DNA of 40,170 nucleotides, from NCBI GenBank assembly GCA_964420045.1, contig CAYQPQ010000011.1:1-40170 (forward strand). Direction: 5' to 3'. The first letter of the stretch is position 1, and every line of letters begins with the position of its first letter. Made by a program: the position numbers and the translations under genes. The stretch is from GCA-016699975 sp964420045. Lineage in GTDB: Bacteria; Patescibacteriota; Minisyncoccia; Moranbacterales; UBA1568. The notes below the pieces were generated by a model that was not told where the DNA came from, did no database searches, and worked only from the letters and a program-made list of their open reading frames with translations. This document shows positions 7,171 to 15,159 of the stretch, piece by piece.

Positions 7171-7197
7171 TTGTGAAGGTGCTTTGCCTCGGTTTTT

Positions 7198-8253
7198 ATG
7201 TCGAAATTCTTTTCTTCCTTCATTCCCGCAAAAAGGCTGCAAATGCCGCTACTCGTGTTTTTGATGCTTGTGTTTGCAAGTTTCGGATTCTTTTCTTTCG
7301 CTTCTGAAAACTTTTCCGGGAAGAATGTTTTTCAAGATGTTGATCAAGACGGACTCACAAATGATGAGGAACAACTCTATGGAACCGACCCGCAAAAAGC
7401 AGACACTGACGGCGATGGTTACAGCGACGGAGCAGAGGTAAGAAGCGGATACAACCCACTCAAGCCGTCTCCGGGAGATAAAATTTTTCCCGAAGAAAAG
7501 CAGCAAACAGCCCTCTCAGCTCCACAGAAAAACGGAACGCCTTCGTCACCAAACACAGGAGAGACCCGGGGTGTCGGAGGATCCGATGAAGACAACCTCA
7601 CCACTCAAGTCTCGCAACAAATCGCCGATATTCTGAAGAGCTCGTCCGAAGATGAATCCGGCAACTCCGTTTCCGTACAAGATATGCAAGCGAGCCTGCA
7701 GGAACTTCTCAATAAAAATGGGGCCGATACCGCCAAGCTCCCGGAAATTGATGAATCGACCATTAAGATATTGAAACAAGACTACGCGGATCTCTCGGAC
7801 GAAGAACGGAAAGCGAAGATAAAACAAGACACACTCGAGTATGTCACCAAGGTGTCCTATATTCTAGCAAGCAATTCGCCTGAGATTATCACAAAACCGG
7901 AAGACATGGAGAATATCGCGACGAGCATAATGACCAGTGCCATGAGTTCGATAGAAAGCGGGAATGCAGCCTACTTGAAAGATCTCAGCGAAAAAGGACA
8001 AAAGGCTCTCAATGAAATTCAAGATGTTGACGTGCCGGAGAATATGCTCGAGTCTCACAAGAAGGCGTTGCAACTCTTTGAATACGCATCTTCTCTCCCA
8101 GATGAACTCACATCATTCGAAACAGATCCGCTCGCCAACGTCGTAGTACTTTCCAAAATGCAGAGTCTGCTCGGGTCTCTTTCGAGTTTTGTTAATAGCA
8201 TAGATTCTACGCTCAAAGATATTGGCATTGAAGAGATCCCTGTAAACCTCTAG
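7198..8253 (+). CDS. exported protein with thrombospondin type 3-like Ca-binding repeats
   Basis: The 351-residue product starts with a basic N-terminus and a hydrophobic segment at about residues 16-37 (signal peptide or anchor). Residues 46-90 carry Asp-rich loops, DVDQDGLTNDEE, DTDGDGYSDGAE and a GTDP spacer. These are typical of thrombospondin type 3/bacterial Ca-binding repeats on extracellular proteins. The remainder is helical, hydrophilic and without a family I know. ATG 7198 has no clear ribosome binding site; an in-frame ATG at 7243 has AAAGG upstream but would lose the basic N-terminus. The next gene starts 23 bases downstream, so both are probably one unit. A surface or secretion-system role is inferred from this pairing only. 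Confidence 0.75.
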   Translation: MSKFFSSFIPAKRLQMPLLVFLMLVFASFGFFSFASENFSGKNVFQDVDQDGLTNDEEQLYGTDPQKADTDGDGYSDGAEVRSGYNPLKPSPGDKIFPEEKQQTALSAPQKNGTPSSPNTGETRGVGGSDEDNLTTQVSQQIADILKSSSEDESGNSVSVQDMQASLQELLNKNGADTAKLPEIDESTIKILKQDYADLSDEERKAKIKQDTLEYVTKVSYILASNSPEIITKPEDMENIATSIMTSAMSSIESGNAAYLKDLSEKGQKALNEIQDVDVPENMLESHKKALQLFEYASSLPDELTSFETDPLANVVVLSKMQSLLGSLSSFVNSIDSTLKDIGIEEIPVNL

Positions 8254-8275
8254 TGGAGGCTCTTTTCGACTTTAG

Positions 8276-9430
8276 ATGAGAACGGATCACTTACACCTGA
8301 GTTTGTTTCGTGTGAAAAAAATAAAAAACAATCTGTTCTTTTCCTGGTATCCCAACAAAAGGGTATTTTTTGCACTTCTATTCTGTCTCGGTATGCTATT
8401 TGCCCCATCCGCTCGAGCCGGATACTGGGGAGAGCCGACAGCGGCAAACATGATGCTCTTTAATCTCGATCAAATCGCCGAGAAAATAAAAGGTGTAACG
8501 TTGAGCGTCGTCAAAAATGCTGCGATACGAACTATTAATCAACAGGTACTCCGGCTCATCAACGGCACCGGCGGACAGGGATCGCTCATTATTTCCGATT
8601 GGAAACACTTTATCTACGTAGAGTCATCACAAAAAGCAAGCGACGTCGTGCTCAATGATTTCTTTCCAAAGATGTTCAGCGGAAAGGGATCAGGCGGAAA
8701 CTATGTCGCCTCTTCTGAGGGAGTCAACACGGTTAAGAACATTTCCTCGCAAATAAATACCATCAAAAACTATCCCGAGTATCTCTCAACTATCGGAAAA
8801 AACACCCTCAAAGACCTTCAAACAGACGCGACGAAATATACCCTCGATCAGGTCTGCCCCGATCCATCAGGATCGCTTGCCAAGGGAGATTATCGCTGTT
8901 TCTCAGAGATCATGAAACCACAGAATAACCCCCGTGGAATCCCGCTCATCACCGAACAAAAATACACTGAAGAGAAGGTCAAAAATCAAGCCATCGCCCA
9001 AACACAAGCAGGAATAACCGGCTATAAGCCACAAACAAACGCCCAGGGATTGGTTGTCACGCCGCCACAAACCATTTCCGATATCGTTTCAGCAGTTCAA
9101 ACACTCCCAGCCAAAGCGCTTGCTGCCGTCCAAAATCCTTCCGAGCTCATCACCGGTGTCATACAAGCATATGTCAATTCACTCATCCAGCAAACGCTGA
9201 GCAAGGTCGGACTTGGTCCTATTGGCGCCAGCTTTGCGCAAAACCTCGGGAGTGAGCTTTCTCAAGAATCAAATGCATTGATTTCCGAAAATGTTGGTGC
9301 CATGTTCAACACTGACGGATCGGGAACCGATATCGTAGGTCCGAACAATGCCGGCGAACAAGCTTCTAGCTCACCGGCAACCGCATCCACCGACAGCTAC
9401 TGTGGCACAAACTGCCGAGTGATAAACTAG
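8276..9430 (+). CDS. exported protein of unknown function, Patescibacteria-type
   Basis: The 384-residue product has a late signal peptide. A hydrophobic run (RVFFALLFCLGMLFAPS) ends in ARA before GYWGEP, a good signal peptidase I site. The first 27 residues before the run are long for a signal peptide; an in-frame GTG at 8312 would give a normal one. The mature part has a helical region, then ISDWKHFIYVESSQ, a segment I associate with secreted proteins of Parcubacteria near type IV secretion-like genes (memory, not a search). Four cysteines (two at SYCGTNC near the end) could form disulfides. It follows the Ca-binding-repeat protein and ends just before a terminator. Confidence 0.72.
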   Translation: MRTDHLHLSLFRVKKIKNNLFFSWYPNKRVFFALLFCLGMLFAPSARAGYWGEPTAANMMLFNLDQIAEKIKGVTLSVVKNAAIRTINQQVLRLINGTGGQGSLIISDWKHFIYVESSQKASDVVLNDFFPKMFSGKGSGGNYVASSEGVNTVKNISSQINTIKNYPEYLSTIGKNTLKDLQTDATKYTLDQVCPDPSGSLAKGDYRCFSEIMKPQNNPRGIPLITEQKYTEEKVKNQAIAQTQAGITGYKPQTNAQGLVVTPPQTISDIVSAVQTLPAKALAAVQNPSELITGVIQAYVNSLIQQTLSKVGLGPIGASFAQNLGSELSQESNALISENVGAMFNTDGSGTDIVGPNNAGEQASSSPATASTDSYCGTNCRVIN

Positions 9431-9454
9431 ATCTTCGTCAAAATACTACGAAAA

Positions 9455-9486
9455 AACCTTCCCAAACATGTAGAGGGAAGGTTTTT
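9455..9486. terminator. bidirectional terminator
   Basis: AACCTTCCC (9455-9463) pairs with GGGAAGGTT. The + strand continues with a T run; the minus strand has six T on the other side. It closes the two exported-protein genes and can also stop transcription leaving tRNA-Val. Confidence 0.85.
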
Positions 9487-9491
9487 ATGAG

Positions 9492-9565
9492 TGGGTCTGT
9501 CCAGACTCGAACTGGAGACCTCTACAATGTCAATGTAGCGCTCTAACCAACTGAGCTACAGACCC
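9492..9565 (-). tRNA. tRNA-Val (GAC)
   Basis: Read on the minus strand, GGGTCTG pairs with CAGACCC. The stem CTACA/TGTAG encloses TTGACAT with anticodon GAC, and the T-loop reads TTCGAGT. The discriminator is A and CCA is not encoded. It lies 12 bases after the preceding minus-strand gene. Confidence 0.96.
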
Positions 9566-9577
9566 ATTTGTGCGCTC

Positions 9578-10492
9578 CTACGCCTCATCGAGACGCACGG
9601 CACTTTCCTGTTGTAACACGGTTTCTGTTTTTTGCAAAACCGGTTCAGGATCCTTTGGAAGAGCGATCATGCGGAAAAATGAAGTCCAAGAAAGCCATTT
9701 CCACGCCTCAATTAAAGAAAGTGCTCCCAACATTCCTGTCCATTCAATGCCTATCCCATACCAAGAGGGTATGGACGGAAAAGCCACCCCAAAAACATGC
9801 TCAAAGAAAAGAAACATGCCGGAAAGCCCAAAGAGAATGCCGATTTCTGCGAGAAAGAGCGCCCCACTCAACAGAAGCGTTTCCCGTATATGAAGGCGGA
9901 ACAACCTCGAAGCATTCTCGAGCGCCGACCGAACAGAAATGTTCGAGAGAGAAAGATAGAGAGCGGCATACTGGCGAAGAAAGAAAAGCACAAGGGAAAT
10001 CGATAAAAGAAGTCCGAGTGCCGAAAAGGAAAGCCCCCGAGAAAGCCCGTCGAGGCCGCAAGAAGCCGCCAAATCAGCCGGAACCGAGAGAAGGGTCCCA
10101 ACAAAAAGAGCGAGGGCGACGAGGAATACTTCAAGCAACACCACAGGCTTTATCCTCTGCCGAACCGGATTTCGCATGACAGAGAAAGAAAGCTTTTCGT
10201 TGTTTTCGTGTCGATTCATCAAAAACACCAGCGCCACAATACCCGACGCACCCGCCACAAGAACAAATCCAACAAAGAAGAAAACTGCCCCGATAATCCA
10301 CAGGGGCACAGACGACTCTGCGCCTTGCGATAGAGCAAGTCCACTTCCAATTTCCATGCTACCGAACACCCAGAGTTGCAAAATCCCTTTTGGTACTGCA
10401 ATCGCAGCACCAAAGAGAGCAAAGATCGGATTTGAAAACACCGCTCGAAAGCCATTCTGCATCGGCTTGCGAATATCAACGCATTTTTTCAT
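9578..10492 (-). CDS. multi-pass membrane protein, unknown function
   Basis: The 304-residue product has about six hydrophobic segments: ILQLWVFGSMEIGSG, IIGAVFFFVGFVLVAG, VFLVALALFVGTLL, LGLLLSISLVLFFL, LLLSGALFLAEIGILFG and a weaker last one. The C-terminus is cytoplasm-like and charged. The arrangement resembles small bacterial membrane proteins of the DUF/glycerophosphodiesterase-membrane-domain type, but I see no diagnostic motif. I placed the start at the MKKCVDIRK methionine; a longer frame upstream overlaps the ftsH side and is very basic, unlike a membrane protein. It follows ftsH on the same strand by 127 bases, so it may be co-transcribed with it or have its own promoter. Confidence 0.7.
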   Translation of the reverse strand: MKKCVDIRKPMQNGFRAVFSNPIFALFGAAIAVPKGILQLWVFGSMEIGSGLALSQGAESSVPLWIIGAVFFFVGFVLVAGASGIVALVFLMNRHENNEKLSFSVMRNPVRQRIKPVVLLEVFLVALALFVGTLLSVPADLAASCGLDGLSRGLSFSALGLLLSISLVLFFLRQYAALYLSLSNISVRSALENASRLFRLHIRETLLLSGALFLAEIGILFGLSGMFLFFEHVFGVAFPSIPSWYGIGIEWTGMLGALSLIEAWKWLSWTSFFRMIALPKDPEPVLQKTETVLQQESAVRLDEA

Positions 10493-10619
10493 AGCACACG
10501 CGAACAGTCTTCTGAAATATCGACAACAAACCCCTTCGCCTCGATGAAAAACAACCGAATTCTTAGCAAGAGGGAGAATACCATGCCCGCACATTCTTGG
10601 CGGAAAACCGATAGCAGCG

Positions 10620-12482
10620 TTATTCTTTCGTATCAGGTTTACTTTCTTGCTGGTGTTCCGCCGAAACTTCTCCGGAAACAAGCGCGGCAAACTCCTCTTT
10701 TTCGAGCGTCTCTTTTTCGAGAAGCGTCTTGGCAATGCAATTCAACGTGTCGCGCTTTTCAGTAAGAATGGCCGTTGCCTGCAAAAATGCCTCATTTACC
10801 AATCGGGAAACCTCGGCATCAATAGCCTCGGCAGTCTTCTCGGAATAATTGCGCTCCTCATGCATCTCGCGCCCCAAGAAAACAAGTTCTTCCTTTTTGC
10901 CGAATGTGCGCGGACCAAGCGTACTCATGCCAAATCGCGTCACAATATTACGTGCCATCTGCGTCGCACGCTCCAGGTCATTTGACGGACCGGTCGTTAC
11001 GTCGCCAAAAACCAGCCTTTCACTCGCATACCCGCCAAGAAACGTCGCGAGTTCATCACGGAAATGCTGAAACGACTGCAATGTTTTGTCTTCAGTCGGC
11101 ACAGCAAGCGTGTACCCGCCGGCATGCCCTCGAGAAATAATAGAGACTTTCTGCACTGGATCGGCATGCGGGAGACTTGCTGCAACAAGCGCATGCCCAC
11201 CCTCGTGATACGCAACAATTTCCTTTTCCTTGGGATTAATTGCGCGGCTTCGACGCTCGGGTCCCAAGATGACTTTTTCGATTGACTCGGCAAGCTCTAT
11301 TGCTCCGATCTCTTTCTTGTCCCGCCGAGCCGAGAGGATCGCCGCCTCATTCACAAGATTGGAGAGATCGGCACCAGAAAAGCCCGGCGTACGCTCCGCA
11401 ATGGTACGCAAACGAACCTTTTCTTCAAGCGGTTTGTTCTTCACATGAATTTTGAGGATTGCCTCGCGCTCATTTATATCAGGAAGATCCATCATCACGC
11501 GACGGTCAAAGCGGCCCGGACGAAGAAGCGCCGGATCAAGTACATCCGGACGGTTGGTGGACGCGATCACAATCACATTGGTTTCGGTCTCAAAGCCGTC
11601 CATTTCAACAAGAATCTGATTGAGTGTTTGCTCGCGTTCGTCGTGCCCGCCGCCCAAACCGGCGCCGCGATGCCGCCCGACCGCGTCTATTTCGTCGATA
11701 AACACAATAGCCGGCGCATTTTTCTTGGCTTGTTTGAAAAGGTCGCGCACGCGGCTCGCTCCCACACCAACAAACATTTCCACAAATTCCGAGCCACTGA
11801 TATTAAAGAAGGGTACCTTCGCCTCACCGGCAACTGCCTTCGCCATCAACGTTTTCCCGGTTCCGGGAGAGCCAAGCAATAGTACACCCTTCGGGATGCG
11901 CGCACCGATCGCCAGGAATTTCTTGGGATGTTTTAGAAATTCAACCACTTCCTGAAGCTCGTTTTTCGCTTCAAGAGCGCCGGCAACATCCGCAAAGGTT
12001 ACACGCTTCTTCTTGTTCTTCGGATCAAGCATGCGTGCCCGACTCATGCCAAAAGAAAGCGCTTGGGCATTCCCTCGTTGCGCTTGCTTCATCATGAACC
12101 AAATAAAACCTGCGATAAGAAGAAAAGGCAGCAAAAAGGGAAGAATCGCGCCAAGCCACAGCGATGCGCCCGAATCCTCCTTGACAGTTATTTTCACATC
12201 TTTCAATTTGTCGGTATCAACGCCGTAATTGCGGAGCGTTTCTGTAAGCGACCCTTCGGTTTCCTTGGTCGCCTTCTGCTTACTCCCGTCTTTGAGCTCT
12301 ATGGCGAGGGAATTTCCACTCACATCAACCGTAGACACCTTGGCATCATTGATTTCCGAGACCAACTCATTCAAAGAAACGTCCGTCGGTCGCCCCTTGG
12401 GAGATTGATACAAAATGATGATGCCGGAAACAAAAAGGAACAAAATGACAAGAGCGCCAATATTTTTGAAGAGCTTGTTCAT
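10620..12482 (-). CDS. ftsH: ATP-dependent zinc metalloprotease FtsH
   Basis: FtsH is a membrane-anchored hexameric AAA+ protease that degrades misfolded membrane proteins and regulators. The 620-residue product has an N-terminal membrane segment (about 6-26), a periplasmic domain, and a second membrane segment (about 113-132). The AAA core follows, with GSPGTGKT (204-211), VFIDEIDA (260-267) and the second region of homology ending in RPGRFDRR. The protease domain carries the zinc motif HEGGH (426-430) and GPSNDLERAT with the third-ligand Asp. The start may be 12482 (MNKLF) or 12488 (MFMNK). The gene follows tilS by 116 bases, an order (tilS-ftsH) seen in many bacteria; hpt, which often lies between them, is absent. 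Confidence 0.97.
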   Translation of the reverse strand: MNKLFKNIGALVILFLFVSGIIILYQSPKGRPTDVSLNELVSEINDAKVSTVDVSGNSLAIELKDGSKQKATKETEGSLTETLRNYGVDTDKLKDVKITVKEDSGASLWLGAILPFLLPFLLIAGFIWFMMKQAQRGNAQALSFGMSRARMLDPKNKKKRVTFADVAGALEAKNELQEVVEFLKHPKKFLAIGARIPKGVLLLGSPGTGKTLMAKAVAGEAKVPFFNISGSEFVEMFVGVGASRVRDLFKQAKKNAPAIVFIDEIDAVGRHRGAGLGGGHDEREQTLNQILVEMDGFETETNVIVIASTNRPDVLDPALLRPGRFDRRVMMDLPDINEREAILKIHVKNKPLEEKVRLRTIAERTPGFSGADLSNLVNEAAILSARRDKKEIGAIELAESIEKVILGPERRSRAINPKEKEIVAYHEGGHALVAASLPHADPVQKVSIISRGHAGGYTLAVPTEDKTLQSFQHFRDELATFLGGYASERLVFGDVTTGPSNDLERATQMARNIVTRFGMSTLGPRTFGKKEELVFLGREMHEERNYSEKTAEAIDAEVSRLVNEAFLQATAILTEKRDTLNCIAKTLLEKETLEKEEFAALVSGEVSAEHQQESKPDTKE

Positions 12483-12598
12483 GAACATACGCGTGCGAGA
12501 ATTATTGATTCGAATACCCTCGAGCTGAGGGAGCTTCAAGAAAAAGTTGAAATCACACAAAAGGAGTGTGGGACCAGTGCTTTTCGGATACAAACAGG

Positions 12599-13564
12599 CT
12601 ATTTTTTCTCAAGAAGTACACCCACCTTAGCACCTCTTCGAGTGAATTTCAAGCCATGAAATGACTTTTCAGCCACTTTGTTCTTCGTCCCCGCTAAGAA
12701 TTTCCGCATTTCTTCGATTACTGAAAAAGAAAACGGCTGTTCGCACGCACCACTCTCCTCAACAAAATCCCGCAAAACCGATCGTTGCAGGGAACTATGA
12801 AGCGCACAAAAGGTCGTTGTTCGTACCGAAAACGATTTCTTTTCATCATTATGAGAAACAAACACGGATCGATGAAGAGAATGCGCCAGCACATCGGCAT
12901 CATCGGCAAGCGACAGCGCCGAGTGCGCAAGCGTCTCCCGAATATTCGGATTGAACGTCTCGAGCAACGGGAGGAGCTCATGTCGAATACGATTCCGTGT
13001 AAACTTCGGATCCGCATTGCTTTGATCAATACGAAAGGGAAGAGTGTTTTCTTTAAGATAGCGCGCAATATCCGCCTTTGGAGTACAGAGGAACGGGCGA
13101 ATAATCACTCCGTCACGGGGGCGCATCGCTCCCAACCCGCGAAGCCCCGAGCCACGAAGAAGCCGCAGGAGCACCGTCTCTGCCTGATCATCCTCCGTAT
13201 GCGCAACCGCAATAGCATCAAACCCGAGCCGGACACGAAGCGTTTCAAAAAACTCATACCGAATCGACCGCAAACGCGCTTCGAGATTGTTCTCCTTGCC
13301 GGAAATATCCGGACGAAGCACCGAGATAGGGACATTGTAGAGATTGGCGCGCTCTCGCACAAGCCGCTCATCACAATCGGAATCCTCGCCGCGAAGCGCA
13401 TAATTCACATGCGCGATATGAAGTTTCCAATCGTATTTCTTCCCGAGCATTACCAGGCAGTCCAAGAGACACGAGCTGTCCGGACCGCCCGAGACAGCGA
13501 CAATCATCGAATCCCCTCGCTTCCAGAGCGAAAAATCATGTGCAGTCTGCTGGATGAATTTCAA
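12599..13564 (-). CDS. tilS: tRNA(Ile)-lysidine synthetase
   Basis: TilS converts C34 of tRNA-Ile(CAU) to lysidine with ATP and lysine, so that the tRNA reads AUA. The product has the PP-loop SGGPDS (25-30) early, then HVNYALRGEDSDCDERLV, HTEDDQAETVLLRLLRGSG and RNRIRHELLPLL, all family landmarks. The C-terminal third is variable. The start is uncertain: I chose TTG 13564, which has AAGAAGG eight bases upstream and gives a family-like N-terminus. An ATG at 13621 would overlap the gmk 3' end by 44 bases. In the chosen model the ribosome binding site sits over the gmk stop, suggesting coupling. Confidence 0.9.
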   Translation of the reverse strand: MKFIQQTAHDFSLWKRGDSMIVAVSGGPDSSCLLDCLVMLGKKYDWKLHIAHVNYALRGEDSDCDERLVRERANLYNVPISVLRPDISGKENNLEARLRSIRYEFFETLRVRLGFDAIAVAHTEDDQAETVLLRLLRGSGLRGLGAMRPRDGVIIRPFLCTPKADIARYLKENTLPFRIDQSNADPKFTRNRIRHELLPLLETFNPNIRETLAHSALSLADDADVLAHSLHRSVFVSHNDEKKSFSVRTTTFCALHSSLQRSVLRDFVEESGACEQPFSFSVIEEMRKFLAGTKNKVAEKSFHGLKFTRRGAKVGVLLEKK

Positions 13565-13577
13565 AAAAGACGCCTTC

Positions 13578-14141
13578 TTAGGCGTATTTCCCAATGATAT
13601 CAAGCGTGTGTTGGACGGCATCGTCGAGTCGTCCTTCTTCGTTAACGACAGTGTAGTCATAGATATCGGTATGGCGGAGCCACTCGCGCGTGTACTCCAT
13701 GCGCTCGGCGATATAGGCATCGGTCACATCGGGGTCGCGACGGCGAATGCGCGCCTCGAGCACATCGAGCGAGGGCACGGTAATAAGAATAGCGACGATA
13801 TCCGGAAAGAGCCGCTTCGCCGTGATGACGCCCTTCCATTCTATTTTCCAGATACCAGTCTTGCCGGAATGCCGCACACGCTCAATCTCCTCAAACGTGA
13901 CGCCATAAAGATTACCATTATATTGGCGCGTATACTCAAGGAATCTCTCCTCCCGAATGCCCGCGTCAAACGCGTCTTCGGACACAAAATAGTAGGGATT
14001 CCCCTCGGATTCGCCCGCCCGCGGCGCGCGCGTCGTCGTCGTCACCACACGCTCAATCGGAAGATGTTCCTCCAATCGGGAAATGATAGAATCCTCCCCC
14101 GCACCCGACGGCCCGGAAACAATAAACAATTTCGACTTCAT
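13578..14141 (-). CDS. gmk: guanylate kinase-like protein with altered P-loop
   Basis: Guanylate kinase phosphorylates GMP to GDP. The 187-residue length, TTTTRAPRAGE-like GMP-binding segment, Y-N-G-N-LYGV, R-x-R-R-D and the final helix fit the family. The P-loop reads GPSGAGEDS (10-18) where GPSGxGK(S/T) is expected, so the phosphate-binding lysine is Glu16. I believe this variant is common in Patescibacteria, but that is from memory. ATG 14141 fits the family N-terminus; a putative promoter puts the transcript start almost on this ATG, suggesting leaderless translation. It is the first gene of a gmk-tilS-ftsH unit. Confidence 0.88.
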   Translation of the reverse strand: MKSKLFIVSGPSGAGEDSIISRLEEHLPIERVVTTTTRAPRAGESEGNPYYFVSEDAFDAGIREERFLEYTRQYNGNLYGVTFEEIERVRHSGKTGIWKIEWKGVITAKRLFPDIVAILITVPSLDVLEARIRRRDPDVTDAYIAERMEYTREWLRHTDIYDYTVVNEEGRLDDAVQHTLDIIGKYA

Positions 14142-14146
14142 ACCCC

Positions 14147-14175
14147 AGCCTACCGCGATTTCCCACAAGAATCAA
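14147..14175 (-). promoter_or_regulatory. possible promoter of gmk-tilS-ftsH
   Basis: On the minus strand TTGATT (14175-14170), 17 bases, TAGGCT (14152-14147). The predicted start is within one or two bases of the gmk ATG, so the message would be leaderless. The -10 is mediocre. Confidence 0.45.
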
Positions 14176-14189
14176 GATTCGCAAACAAG

Positions 14190-14243
14190 AGAATAAGAAA
14201 ACTCCCCCGAGAAGAGCTCTTTGTAAGAGATTCTCGAGGGAGT
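14190..14243 (-). terminator. rho-independent terminator of the 14.25-14.96 kb unit
   Basis: ACTCCCCCGAGAA and TTCTCGAGGGAGT pair at 12 of 13 positions. On the minus strand the stem is followed by TTTTCTTATTCT. It separates the peptide/structured RNA unit from gmk. Confidence 0.75.
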
Positions 14244-14249
14244 GTTGAT

Positions 14250-14686
14250 CGCTTCGTCGCATGGACCAAAAACGCATTGCGTTGGCCATACAACAAAAGC
14301 AGGATTCCACAGCCCATAACCTTGGCTAGCCTTCCCAATGTTCCCTTATGGGTATAATGAAGGCATGGTCTGTGGCGTTTTCGCTAAGTGCCACCTTCTC
14401 CAAAACTCAGAGGTTTCTCGCCCCTGGGGGAAGTGGCAACTTGCACCTTACCGAGTGCGGAAGCGATATCCGCGGCGACTCGGCAAGGCGCAACATGTGC
14501 TGCTCCCATACAATATGCGCACGAGGGCGGTTCTAGCCACTCGGTATGGGTCACAGCATGGGTCACAGCAACAGGGCTGGAGAGCCGCTCGCACAGGGGA
14601 AATGCCCCTGCTCAAACAAACGGCACAGCCCTTCCTTTCAGACCACTCAGGCTAGCGTGGGGAACTACGTTCCCCGAGGTCGTTTG
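14250..14686 (-). ncRNA. highly structured RNA region downstream of a 56-aa ORF, unknown class
   Basis: Between the peptide stop and the terminator the minus strand folds into a series of strong hairpins. AGGGCTG...CAGCCCT encloses GCAGGGG/CCCCTGT. CCCATAC pairs with GTATGGG. GCGCCTTGCCGAGT and ACTCGGTAAGGTGC make a 14-bp stem. A GTTGCCACTTC/GAAGGTGGCAC arm follows. GGGGAAC/GTTCCCC lies just after the stop codon. GCTGTGACCCAT is repeated twice in tandem. The region is GC-richer than its neighbours and no long frame has a ribosome binding site. I looked for tmRNA, RNase P, SRP and 6S landmarks and found none. The RNA class is unknown. Confidence 0.55.
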
Positions 14687-14857
14687 CTAGCTGGCGGCCA
14701 GGCCGGCGAAGTCGAGGTTATTGCCCACCAGGTCGTTACCATTCCTCATATTCTTCGTCATGGTAGCGGCGGGCTTGGGCCGGCAGAAGGCGCTGGCGGC
14801 GGTGTCATCGGTGGTCGGATTCAGCAAAAAACTCAGACTGTTCAGGTACTTCTTCAT
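14687..14857 (-). CDS. 56-aa peptide of unknown function with perfect ribosome binding site
   Basis: ATG 14857 is preceded at 5 bases by AGGAGG, the only complete consensus site I saw in the window. A TTGACA promoter lies 105 bases upstream. The peptide starts MKKYLNSLSFLLNP, has one cysteine and ends in GNNLDFAGLAAS. Codons are GC-rich and favour CTG and GCC, unlike neighbouring genes, which favour CTC/CTT and use more A. This suggests recent transfer or unusual expression. The long folded RNA follows directly. The LAA-like end recalls tmRNA tags, but no tRNA-like domain is present and a serine follows. No family recognised. Confidence 0.6.
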   Translation of the reverse strand: MKKYLNSLSFLLNPTTDDTAASAFCRPKPAATMTKNMRNGNDLVGNNLDFAGLAAS

Positions 14858-14961
14858 GGCGTCCTCCTCGAGGGTTGCCAGTTGGTTTTGACTCAAGATC
14901 CTTGGCTCGAAAGCTGGATCAAGAGTCGGTGTGATGAGTTGAAATCAACTCAACAATGAAC

Positions 14962-14990
14962 AAGCTAGCATACCCTTGAAATCTTGTCAA
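14962..14990 (-). promoter_or_regulatory. strong promoter of the peptide/structured RNA unit
   Basis: Minus strand TTGACA (14990-14985), 17-base spacer, TAGCTT (14967-14962) with an upstream TGC (extended -10). Just inside the transcript is a perfect palindrome GAGTTGAAATCAACTC (about 14936-14951). The stretch from 14991 to 15159 shows no gene. Confidence 0.75.
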
Positions 14991-15159
14991 GGGCACTTGA
15001 GAAAAACTCGTCAATGTTGGCTCTACGAAAGCAAAAAATTCGTATTTTTCCTCTCGATATCTCACTGTTTCGACACGATTCAGAAAAACTCACACACGCA
15101 AAACAGGAGAGAGAACACGAACAATTTTCCAGACGACATCCTTCAAAAAGGTTGCAGAC

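Noticed and set aside
4200..7190. Short open frames on both strands across the parS-like array
   Set aside because: They lack ribosome binding sites, cross parS-like palindromes and repeat elements, and match no family; frames shared by the element copies simply reflect the repeat.
14250..14960. tmRNA, because the peptide ends in GLAAS
   Set aside because: No tRNA-like ends, no T-loop TTCGA motif downstream, and a serine follows the LAA-like end; the ORF has its own ATG and AGGAGG.
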